Shown in pieces: positions 1-6,301 of a stretch of DNA of 15,873 bases. Below the pieces are notes generated by a model. The model did no database searches. It worked only from the letters and a program-made list of their open reading frames with translations, and was not told where the DNA came from. The first letter of the stretch is position 1, and every line of letters begins with the position of its first letter. The position numbers and the translations under genes are program-made. The stretch comes from UBA1444 sp964601085. GTDB taxonomy: Bacteria; Bacillota; Negativicutes; UBA1444. The stretch spans positions 1-15,873 of the forward strand of contig CAZRLN010000062.1 of NCBI GenBank assembly GCA_964601085.1, written 5' to 3'.

Positions 1-833
1 TACTCCGCGAAGTAGGATTCCTGATCCGGCGAGGCAATGTTGGTGCGAACGGACGTTGTATCCCGGACGGCGGCGATTCCGCCGGTGATTTCGATGGCGT
101 CGACGCCCAGGGCGGCCAGTTGTTCGCATACGGTCAGGCTGTCGTCGAAACAGAGTCCGTCGTCGATGAAGTCGGCGCAGTTGATTTTGACGAGGAGGGC
201 CGGCTCGGCGCCGATAGCCTGACGCACTCCGGCGCAGATTTCCCGCAGCAGGCGGGATCTGTTTTCGAGACTGCCGCCGTATTCGTCGGTGCGACGGTTG
301 TAATAGGGGGTCAGAAACTGGCTCAGCAGAAAGCCGGCGGAGGAATGGATTTCCACCCCGTCAAAGCCGGCCGTGATCGCTCGCTGCGCGGCGGCAATAA
401 ACGCAGTTTTCAGTTGCTGGATGTCTTCCGGGGTCATGGCTTTGCCAGCGCGTTTGGTCAGTTTGTCGGGAATACCGGCCGGGCTGTATACATCGGGCAC
501 GTCGATAAATCCCTGCGTCCCGCAGAAAATGAGTTGCAGGATGACTTTGCCGCTTTGTTGGTGCACTTGGTCGGCAAGTCGCTTGTAGTCGTCCAGCAAC
601 CGATCGTCATGGAGGCTCAACATGCCGGGCAGACCCCTGCCGGCGGGCAGGACCGCCGCGGCGCCGGTGATGATCAAGCCGATTTGCGAGGCCGCCAGAT
701 TCGTGTACAGGTCCGTCAGCGCCGGCGTAATCTCGCCGTCAGGGCCGGCCATGCCTTCATAGGTGGCGCTGCGGACAATATGGTTGGCCAGGGATAATTT
801 GCCGAGGGTGGTCGGTTTCAATAATGCGTTCAT
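1..833 (-). CDS. NADH:flavin oxidoreductase, Old Yellow Enzyme family (C-terminus beyond left edge)
   Basis: The 277 codons visible (ATG at 833-831) read as the N-terminal three quarters of an FMN-dependent TIM-barrel oxidoreductase. The family reduces activated alkenes or related electrophiles with NAD(P)H in the cytosol. Family signatures are the start MNALLKPTTLGKLSLANHIV, the ITG stretch near residue 55, and GFDGVEIH (157-163) followed by SQFLTPYYNRRTDEYGGSLENR (171-192). The ATG has a strong AAAGGAG site 8 bases upstream. The active site is unusual: the family's His-x-x-His/Asn pair reads His163-Ser-Ser-Ala166, and the usual QLxHxG segment reads Gln100-Leu-Ile-Phe103-Cys-Gly. A substrate cannot be named. 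A TetR gene lies directly upstream on the same strand, with operator-like palindromes between them, so it is probably the regulator's target. Whether a C-terminal Fe-S/NAD domain follows cannot be seen. Confidence 0.9.
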   Translation of the reverse strand, partial: MNALLKPTTLGKLSLANHIVRSATYEGMAGPDGEITPALTDLYTNLAASQIGLIITGAAAVLPAGRGLPGMLSLHDDRLLDDYKRLADQVHQQSGKVILQLIFCGTQGFIDVPDVYSPAGIPDKLTKRAGKAMTPEDIQQLKTAFIAAAQRAITAGFDGVEIHSSAGFLLSQFLTPYYNRRTDEYGGSLENRSRLLREICAGVRQAIGAEPALLVKINCADFIDDGLCFDDSLTVCEQLAALGVDAIEITGGIAAVRDTTSVRTNIASPDQESYFAE

Positions 834-949
834 TCTAATCGCTCCTTTGTCTGATGAGTTTTTGGCGTTACGGGCTGACTGCGATGGATTACGGCGACAT
901 GGGGAATTCACCTGCCTTTCCGCTGGTTGTGGGATCAAGAAAATATTTT

Positions 950-963
950 GGACCGAATGTTCC
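950..963. promoter_or_regulatory. Putative TetR operator, site B
   Basis: GGACCGAATGTTCC is an imperfect palindrome (GGACCG-N2-TGTTCC) in the 215-bp gap between the TetR gene and the oxidoreductase gene. It matches the common TetR-family half-site GACCG/CGGTC. It resembles site A at 1011-1024, with centres 61 bp apart. Being upstream of the oxidoreductase start, it probably represses that gene. Assignment is by motif only. Confidence 0.5.
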
Positions 964-1010
964 CGAAACGACAGATTTATTGTGAAACGAAACGTCGGGA
1001 TGTGTATTCT

Positions 1011-1024
1011 GAACCGAACGGTCC
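1011..1024. promoter_or_regulatory. Putative TetR operator, site A
   Basis: GAACCGAACGGTCC contains the perfect inverted repeat ACCG-AA-CGGT. It lies 24 bp past the stop of the TetR gene and upstream of the oxidoreductase. Both sites A and B continue into CCGAA on the plus strand (TCCCGAA), so the similarity extends beyond the core. It is likely the main operator, at or near the oxidoreductase promoter; I could not place a convincing -35/-10 pair. Confidence 0.55.
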
Positions 1025-1048
1025 CGAATGGATAAAAAACAAGGGGCG

Positions 1049-1639
1049 TCAGTCGAGAACGGACAGCCCCGTTTTAACGATGGCAGCCAAGGTTTCACGA
1101 TCGGCATTGATCCGGGCCATGACGCTGACGCCTCGTGTCAGGCTCACGAAGTACTGGGCCAAGGCTTGAACATCTTTGTCGGGGGCGAGTTCTCCTTTTT
1201 TTTGCCCTTGCAGCAAAACCTGATAAAAGTCCGATTCCATTTTTGCCGATCCGCGCCGGATCACTTCGTGGATCCGTTGATCCAGCGTTCCCAGGGCGGT
1301 GGCGGTGTTGGTGTAGAAACAGCCGCCGGGATTCGTCGGGTCCAGGACAAACCGAAGAACGCCGTCGAAAAATGCAGCCATGCCTTCTTTTGCCGAAGTG
1401 GCCTGCGCAAGAGCGCCGCAGCGTTTGCGGTCCGTAAATTCCAGGTATAGCTTGATGGTTTCCAGGAACAGGTCCTGTTTGTTGCCGAAAGACTGATACA
1501 GGCTGGACTTGCTAATGTCCATGGCGGCGATCAGATCGTCGACGCTCGTGCCTTCATAGCCTTTGATCCAAAACACCTGCATCGCTTTTTGTAGCGCGAT
1601 ATCCCGGTCGAATTCCTTGGGGCGTGCGATGGCAATCAC
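1049..1639 (-). CDS. TetR/AcrR family transcriptional regulator
   Basis: A TetR-type repressor of about 193-203 aa depending on start. The N-terminal DNA-binding domain begins ARPKEFDRDIAL, with the helix-turn-helix in TSVDDLIAAMDISKSSLYQSFGNK and then KQDLF, typical of the family. The C-terminal ligand domain contains NPGGCFYTN, a common position for a conserved Cys in this group. The start is uncertain. A GTG at 1639-1637 is given here, and a TTG at 1660-1658 is also open; neither has a clear Shine-Dalgarno site. The family-typical start (M-ARPKEFD) falls on an ATC codon at 1630-1628, preceded by AGGTGA at normal spacing. Same-strand linkage to a flavin oxidoreductase and shared palindromes suggest it senses an electrophile or quinone-like compound, as NemR does for nemA. 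The ligand is inferred, not shown. Confidence 0.88.
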   Translation of the reverse strand: MIAIARPKEFDRDIALQKAMQVFWIKGYEGTSVDDLIAAMDISKSSLYQSFGNKQDLFLETIKLYLEFTDRKRCGALAQATSAKEGMAAFFDGVLRFVLDPTNPGGCFYTNTATALGTLDQRIHEVIRRGSAKMESDFYQVLLQGQKKGELAPDKDVQALAQYFVSLTRGVSVMARINADRETLAAIVKTGLSVLD

Positions 1640-1662
1640 CTCGAAGAAAGAATAACACAATT

Positions 1663-1676
1663 GGAACGATTAGTCC
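1663..1676. promoter_or_regulatory. Possible third TetR operator, site C
   Basis: GGAACGATTAGTCC matches 9 of 12 non-spacer positions of the idealised GGACCG-N2-CGGTCC derived from sites A and B. It lies just upstream of the TetR start codons, where autorepression would be expected. It is weaker than A and B and could be chance. Confidence 0.35.
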
Positions 1677-1742
1677 AGAAAAATAATCAAAAAATCTTTC
1701 GCCGATAATGCCTGAAACATTGAGGGACGCATCCGGCGAAAA

Positions 1743-1774
1743 TTGCCGACGAAATAGGAAGGAAATGCTATAAT
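1743..1774 (+). promoter_or_regulatory. Promoter for the Nudix gene
   Basis: A perfect extended -10, TGC-TATAAT (TATAAT at 1769-1774), lies 50 bp before the Nudix ATG. The best -35 match is TTGCCG at 1743-1748, with a long 20-bp spacer, so recognition probably depends on the TGn extension. The rest of the divergent TetR-Nudix gap (1661-1824) holds operator-like site C and nothing else I can name. Confidence 0.6.
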
Positions 1775-1824
1775 TAGCGCAGAAATGGTTCTTCCGGAAA
1801 GGGTCGAATTTTTCGGGGAGGGGA

Positions 1825-2045
1825 ATGATGGTGGAACAGAAGGAATTGCGGGTGACCGCATCGCTGATCCGGTATCAGGGGCGGATTTTGATCGCGCAGC
1901 GGCAAAACTTCGGTCGCTTCGCCAACAAGTGGGAGTTTCCGGGCGGCAAGATCGATCCGGGCGAGACGCCGACGCAGGCGTTGCGGCGGGAACTCGAGGA
2001 GGAGCTCGGGATTCGCGTGGAGATCGGCGGGCTTTACAGCGAGAC
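1825..2045 (+). CDS. Nudix hydrolase, MutT-like (3' part lost in assembly gap)
   Basis: The first 73 codons encode the N-terminal half of a Nudix pyrophosphohydrolase. The start VTASLIRYQGRILIAQR and the segment WEFPGGKIDPGE are typical of 8-oxo-dGTP-cleaning MutT proteins. The Nudix box GX5EX7REUXEEXGU is complete, from GKIDPGE to RELEEELGI, carrying the Mg2+-binding glutamates. A GGGGAGGGG ribosome site at 1815-1823 precedes two adjacent ATG codons (1825, 1828); the second is better spaced. The family is normally about 130 aa, so roughly half the protein is missing. The last 73 bases before the next gene (2146-2218) are open in all or most of three frames, so its true end cannot be fixed. 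Likely role: sanitising oxidised nucleotides; substrate not proven. Confidence 0.85.
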
Positions 2046-2145
2046 NNNNNNNNNNNNNNNNNNNNNNNNNNNNNNNNNNNNNNNNNNNNNNNNNNNNNNN
2101 NNNNNNNNNNNNNNNNNNNNNNNNNNNNNNNNNNNNNNNNNNNNN
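2046..2145. other. Assembly gap, 100 N
   Basis: Exactly 100 undetermined bases, a conventional scaffold filler that usually stands for unknown length. It interrupts the Nudix gene. Other genes, or a leader or riboswitch for the methionine synthase, could be hidden here. Confidence 0.98.
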
Positions 2146-2218
2146 GAAATACGCGGCTTTTTCGGCAAAGTGTACATTGCGTCAGGGGCACTGCGTGATT
2201 TTGGAGGGAGAGAAAAGT

Positions 2219-4633
2219 ATGAGCAAGATCCAACTGGCGGACGGCGCGATGGGAACCATGCTCCAGACCATGGGGCTGAAACCGGGAGAATCCCCGGATT
2301 CGTGGGCGATAGGCAATCCGGATGCGATTCTGACGGTGCACCGCGCGTATGCGGAAGCCGGCGCGGAAATGCTGACGGCCTGCACGTTTGGCGCAAACCG
2401 GATCAAGCTGTCGCATTACGGGTTGGCGAACGAAGTGGCCGCTCTGAATCATGCGGCGGTGAAGCTCGCCCGACAGGCGGGAGGCAACAACGTTCGCGTC
2501 GGCGGCAATCTGGGGCCGACCGGCAAGTTGATCCGGCCGCTGGGCGAACTTTCCTTCGAAGAGGCCTTTGATGTATACGCCGAACAGGTGATGGCGCTGA
2601 CCGAGGCCGGCGTCGACTATTTTATCCTCCAGACGATGATCGATATCCAGGAAATGCGGGCGGCGCTGCTGGCGACCAAGCAATACGGCCGGGTTCCGGT
2701 GGTATGCCAGATGACGTTCGAAGCGTCGGGACGGACGGTCACCGGGACGGACCCGGCAACGGCGGCGGTGACGCTGGAAGCGCTGGGGGCGGACATGATC
2801 GGCGCGAATTGCTCACTGGGGCCGGACCAGTTGTTGCCGATTATCGAAAAGATGGTGGCGGCGACGGCCCTGCCGGTGTGCTTGCGCCCGAATGCCGGCA
2901 TGCCGATGTTGCAGGACGGGCGGACGGTTTTTCCGCTCAGCCCGGAGCAGTACGCGGCCTGGGTTCCCCGGATCGTCGATGCCGGAGTCACGACGATCGG
3001 CGGCTGCTGCGGGACGACGCCGGCGCATATCGCGGCGGTGCGGGACGCTTTGCGGGGGCTGCAGCCGGTGACGGTCGAATCGCCGTTGCGGCAGGCGCAT
3101 TGTCTGACCAGTCGGTCCAGCACGGTTTATTTCGGGACCGGGTTCCCGATCCGGATCATTGGCGAGCGGATCAATCCGACTGGCCGCAAGGCGATGGCGG
3201 CGGAGCTGCGCGAAGGCAACCTGGCGACGGTCAAACATGACGCGCTGGCGCAACAGGAAGCGGGAGCGGCGATCCTCGACGTGAACGCCGGCGTGCCGGG
3301 CATCGACCAACCCGCGCTGATGACGCGGCTGGTGGAGGAGCTGTCCCAACTGGTGACGCTGCCGCTGTCGATCGATACGACCGACCCGGAAACGCTGGAA
3401 GCTGGGCTGCGGATTTATCCGGGCCGGGCGTTGGTGAATTCGGTGTCCGCCGAACCGGAGCGGTTGGAAAAATTTCTGCCAATCGCCAAAAAGTACGGCG
3501 CAGCCGTGTTGTGCCTGCCGTTGGCCCCGGGCGGCTTGCCGGCCGACGCGCGGGAACGGGTAGATACGGTGAAACAGATTATCGACGCGGCGCTGGCGCT
3601 GGGCTTCCGGCGCAAGGATCTGCTGCTGGACGCGCTGACGACCACGCTGGCGGCGAATGCCGCGGCGGCGGCCGATGTGCTGGAAACGTTGCGTCTGTAT
3701 GGAACGGAACTGGGCTTGCCGGTGTCGATGGGACTCAGTAATATTTCTCATGGCCTACCGCGGCGGGATCTGATGAACGCCCAGTTTTTCGCGATGGCGG
3801 CGGCGCGGGGGATGAGCGTGCCGATCCTCAATCCGCTGGACCCGATGATGAACGAAGCGATCAGCGCCGTGCAGGCGTTGTTGGGCCATGACCGGCAAGG
3901 GCTCGCCTACAGCCGGCGGTTCGCGGGACAGGCGGCGAGCGCCGCTCCGACGGCAAAACCGGCGCAGATGGCGGCGGCGAATCAGTCACCGGCGGCCGAC
4001 TTGCCGCTGGCGCAGTTGCAGCAGGCGATCATTCAGGGCGAGAAGGAAGCGGTGCCCGGCTATGTGCAGGCGGCGGTGGCGGCTGGACACGATGCGGCGT
4101 ACATCATCGACAACGGCCTGACGGCGGCGATGAACCGGCTGGGCGAGGATTTCGGCACGGGCCGCTGCTTCCTGCCGCAGGTCCTGTTGGCGGCAGAGGC
4201 GCTGAAACAGGGCTTCGCCGCCTTGAAGGAAGCGCTGCCGGCGTCGAAGAACGAGTCGTTGGGTAAGGTGATGCTGGCTACGGTGGCCGGCGACATCCAC
4301 GATCTCGGCAAGAACATCGTGGCGGCGCTGTTGGAGAACAACGGCTTTGAGATCATCGATCTCGGCAAGGACGTGCCGGTCGCGCACATCGTGGCGGCGG
4401 CGCAGGAGCATCAACCGGACATTATCGGTCTCTGCGCGTTGATGACCACCACGTTGCCGCAGATCGACCGCAGCATCGCCGCGCTGAAGACGGCGGGAAT
4501 CGGCGCCCGGACGATGGTGGGCGGCGCGGTGCTGACACCGGAATATGCAAAAAAAGCCGGCGCCGACGAGTACGCGGCGGATGCCGTGGTCGCGGTGGCA
4601 CTGGCAAAAGGGCTGGTCAGGGAGAAAAAGTAA
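2219..4633 (+). CDS. metH: Cobalamin-dependent homocysteine methyltransferase (methionine synthase type, no reactivation domain)
   Basis: An 804-aa cytosolic protein that would transfer the methyl group of methyltetrahydrofolate to homocysteine through cobalamin. Domain 1 (about 1-290) is the homocysteine/zinc barrel: it opens with LADGAMGTML and has Zn ligands Cys198 (GANCSLG) and Cys263-Cys264 (GGCCGTTPAH). Domain 2 (about 305-565) binds the pterin: GERINPTG from residue 315, ILDVNAG, SIDTTD and GLSNISHGLP. After an Ala/Pro-rich linker come the helical cap and the B12 domain with DxHxxG (Asp692, His694, Gly697). The usual SxL motif reads Cys739-Ala-Leu741. The AdoMet-binding reactivation domain of E. 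coli MetH (about 1230 aa) is absent, as in other short anaerobe versions. ATG 2219 is chosen because MSKIQLADGAMG is the family-like start and GGAGGG lies at 2203-2208; an upstream in-frame ATG at 2177 has no such support. Confidence 0.93.
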   Translation: MSKIQLADGAMGTMLQTMGLKPGESPDSWAIGNPDAILTVHRAYAEAGAEMLTACTFGANRIKLSHYGLANEVAALNHAAVKLARQAGGNNVRVGGNLGPTGKLIRPLGELSFEEAFDVYAEQVMALTEAGVDYFILQTMIDIQEMRAALLATKQYGRVPVVCQMTFEASGRTVTGTDPATAAVTLEALGADMIGANCSLGPDQLLPIIEKMVAATALPVCLRPNAGMPMLQDGRTVFPLSPEQYAAWVPRIVDAGVTTIGGCCGTTPAHIAAVRDALRGLQPVTVESPLRQAHCLTSRSSTVYFGTGFPIRIIGERINPTGRKAMAAELREGNLATVKHDALAQQEAGAAILDVNAGVPGIDQPALMTRLVEELSQLVTLPLSIDTTDPETLEAGLRIYPGRALVNSVSAEPERLEKFLPIAKKYGAAVLCLPLAPGGLPADARERVDTVKQIIDAALALGFRRKDLLLDALTTTLAANAAAAADVLETLRLYGTELGLPVSMGLSNISHGLPRRDLMNAQFFAMAAARGMSVPILNPLDPMMNEAISAVQALLGHDRQGLAYSRRFAGQAASAAPTAKPAQMAAANQSPAADLPLAQLQQAIIQGEKEAVPGYVQAAVAAGHDAAYIIDNGLTAAMNRLGEDFGTGRCFLPQVLLAAEALKQGFAALKEALPASKNESLGKVMLATVAGDIHDLGKNIVAALLENNGFEIIDLGKDVPVAHIVAAAQEHQPDIIGLCALMTTTLPQIDRSIAALKTAGIGARTMVGGAVLTPEYAKKAGADEYAADAVVAVALAKGLVREKK

Positions 4634-5392
4634 ATGTATGTATTTGCTTTGCACTGCGCCATCATTTTGGCGCTGTCGGTGCTGGCCGTGATCGCAATGC
4701 TGTGGTTTCGCCGACGGGTCGGCACGGACGCCCTGCGCCGCAACCATGAAGTAGCCGGATTTGTTTATTCGGTGGTGGGCGCGATTTTTGCCGTGACGGT
4801 GGCGCTTGGGGTCGATACGGCGCACGATGAATATATTCAGGCGGAAAAAGTCGCCGCAGCCGAAGCGATCCAGGTCGCGAATTTGTATCAACTGGCCGAC
4901 TGGTTTCCCCAAGAGAACGGGAAGCTCGTGAAAGATCTTTTGCTTCAATATGCCCGGACGGTCGTGGATAAAGAGTGGCAACGGTCGGTGCATAAAGGGG
5001 AGCCGGCTTCACCGGAGACGGAGGCGGTCTTCCACGGGCTGATGAAAGCGGTGAGGGAGCTGCAGCCGACAACCATTCAGCAGCAGACGGCATATACGGA
5101 AATGGTGCAATCAGTGTTTGAACTGCGGGAAGACCGCTATAACCGCCTGTATGGCAAACGCTCGGAATTGCCGCCGTTGCTTTGGTTCGTCGTCATTTTG
5201 GGCGGATTCATCACCATCGGTTTTACCATGTTCTTTTCCATGGAAAGCACCAAAGCGCACATCGTGCTGATTTTGCTGGTGTCGGTGCTGATCTGGAGCA
5301 ATGTGATGGTCATGTCCCAGGTGCATCATCCGTTCAACGGCATCAGCGTCACGCCGCCCCGGGCGTTGATTGCGTGGATGGCCCGAATCTGA
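4634..5392 (+). CDS. DUF4239 (bestrophin-like domain) membrane protein
   Basis: A 252-aa protein of unknown function. Its ATG follows the methionine synthase TAA without a spacer base, and its ribosome site AGGGAG (4619-4624) lies inside that gene, so the two are almost certainly cotranslated. Four membrane segments are visible: residues 4-25, 40-60, 181-202 and 208-227. A soluble, mostly helical part lies between the second and third. The NHEVAGFVYSVVGAIFAVTVALGV stretch and the C-terminal PFNGISVTPP are typical of the DUF4239 family. The database name bestrophin-like reflects distant similarity to anion channels, not a demonstrated activity. Its position says nothing clear about function beyond coexpression. 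Confidence 0.8.
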   Translation: MYVFALHCAIILALSVLAVIAMLWFRRRVGTDALRRNHEVAGFVYSVVGAIFAVTVALGVDTAHDEYIQAEKVAAAEAIQVANLYQLADWFPQENGKLVKDLLLQYARTVVDKEWQRSVHKGEPASPETEAVFHGLMKAVRELQPTTIQQQTAYTEMVQSVFELREDRYNRLYGKRSELPPLLWFVVILGGFITIGFTMFFSMESTKAHIVLILLVSVLIWSNVMVMSQVHHPFNGISVTPPRALIAWMARI

Positions 5393-5398
5393 CCGGGA

Positions 5399-6085
5399 CT
5401 ATTCTTTGCGCTGATCCAGCGGACAGGTTTGTTCCATGGCCGAGGGAGTGGCGTTGCGGACGGCCAGCCAGATAGAAACCGCCAATAAAAGTAACCCGCC
5501 GGCGATGACCGGCAAGGTCCAACAAGCGGCCGGGACATATTCATAGAGGCCAAACAGGCCGAAGCCGATGAATAAGAGCGCGGCGAACCATTTCATCGCC
5601 CGTTCGGGGATTTTTTTGCCGAGAACGATGCCGAACAGGATGCCGATGCCGTCGGCGATCATCATGCCGACGGTCGTGCCGAGCCAAACCGGCAATATTG
5701 TCTGGAATTTGGCGGCCAGGGCGATGGTGGCCAACTGGGTCTTGTCGCCCATCTCCGCGATGAAAAAAGCGATGGCGACGGTCCAGAACGGGTTGAACTT
5801 GTCTTTTTCGGCTTCGTTGCCGAGTTCGTCGCCACGGATGGTCCAGACGCCAAAGGCGATGAACGAGATGGCGGCGCCGATTTGAATGTAGGATAAAGGA
5901 ATGAATGCGGTCAGATAGCTGCCGACCAGGACGGCGAACAGGTGGTTCAGGATGGTGGCCGCCAGCACGCCCCACATGACGGTTTGCCAGCGGAATCTAC
6001 AGGCGAAGGCCATGGCGAGCAACTGGGTTTTGTCGCCCATTTCGGCCAGCACAACGAAGGCCAGAGCGGTCAGAAACGCGGTCAT
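5399..6085 (-). CDS. TMEM165/GDT1 (UPF0016) family cation transporter, probable Mn2+ exporter
   Basis: A 228-aa integral membrane protein made of two homologous three-helix halves. Each half carries the family signature E-x-G-D-K-T: Glu15-Met-Gly-Asp-Lys-Thr20 and Glu111-Met-Gly-Asp-Lys-Thr116. These acidic residues form the cation site in the family, whose characterised members move Mn2+ and/or Ca2+. ATG 6085 has AAAGGAGGA at 6095-6103 with a 9-base spacer. Upstream lies a complete yybP-ykoY riboswitch with terminator and promoter, which strongly supports Mn2+ as the regulating and transported ion. The gene ends 6 bp from the convergent DUF4239 stop. The C-terminal tail after the last helix is short and polar. 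Confidence 0.92.
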   Translation of the reverse strand: MTAFLTALAFVVLAEMGDKTQLLAMAFACRFRWQTVMWGVLAATILNHLFAVLVGSYLTAFIPLSYIQIGAAISFIAFGVWTIRGDELGNEAEKDKFNPFWTVAIAFFIAEMGDKTQLATIALAAKFQTILPVWLGTTVGMMIADGIGILFGIVLGKKIPERAMKWFAALLFIGFGLFGLYEYVPAACWTLPVIAGGLLLLAVSIWLAVRNATPSAMEQTCPLDQRKE

Positions 6086-6133
6086 AACGACAATTCCTCC
6101 TTTGTTTTGGAAGCAAGTTGCGGCCGGCGAACG

Positions 6134-6183
6134 AAAAAACGAGACACTTCAGCCCGACGATGATCATCGGGCCGAAGGTCTCG
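6134..6183 (-). terminator. Riboswitch-controlled intrinsic terminator
   Basis: On the minus strand a stem with outer arms CGAGAC/GTCTCG, then CTTC/GAAG and GCCCGA/TCGGGC with single mismatches between blocks (6140-6183), is followed by six U (6134-6139). Its 5' arm contains the 3' strand of riboswitch helix P1 (6172-6178), so the two structures exclude each other. It lies 50 bases before the transporter start. Confidence 0.9.
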
Positions 6184-6262
6184 CTGATTGACTTCCGCCA
6201 ACGGTTCGGCCAGGCGTTTCCGCCAGTATGTTGACCGTACCCGGACAGCTACTCCCCCTCGG
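6172..6262 (-). ncRNA. yybP-ykoY manganese riboswitch aptamer
   Basis: Reading the minus strand, the leader holds the conserved GGGGAGUAGC (6257-6248), a GUCAACAUAC segment, GGCGGAAACGCC and GGCCG elements, and AGCGAGACC (6185-6177). These are the hallmarks of the yybP-ykoY Mn2+-sensing class. Helix P1 pairs CCGAGGG (6262-6256) with CCUUCGG (6178-6172), seven pairs including one G-U. Because the P1 3' strand is also part of the terminator, Mn2+ binding should stabilise P1, block termination and switch the exporter on. Confidence 0.93.
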
Positions 6263-6271
6263 GTTGGTACA

Positions 6272-6301
6272 ATTTTAATCCATGCCGGGTCTTGGTGTCA
6301 A
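6272..6301 (-). promoter_or_regulatory. Promoter of the riboswitch transcript
   Basis: A perfect -35 TTGACA (6301-6296) and -10 TAAAAT (6277-6272) are separated by 18 bp on the minus strand. The predicted start, A at 6264-6265, falls two or three bases before P1, as expected for this leader. The -10 overlaps the stop codon of the upstream symporter gene and the -35 lies within its coding sequence. Confidence 0.85.

Noticed and set aside
120..797. 225-codon plus-strand frame at the left edge
   Set aside because: It is antisense to the Old Yellow Enzyme gene, whose minus-strand translation carries clear family motifs.
1825..2571. A single long Nudix fusion protein reading through the N gap into the metH region
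   Set aside because: The gap length is unknown, so the frame cannot be carried across it, and downstream of 2219 the metH frame is unmistakable.
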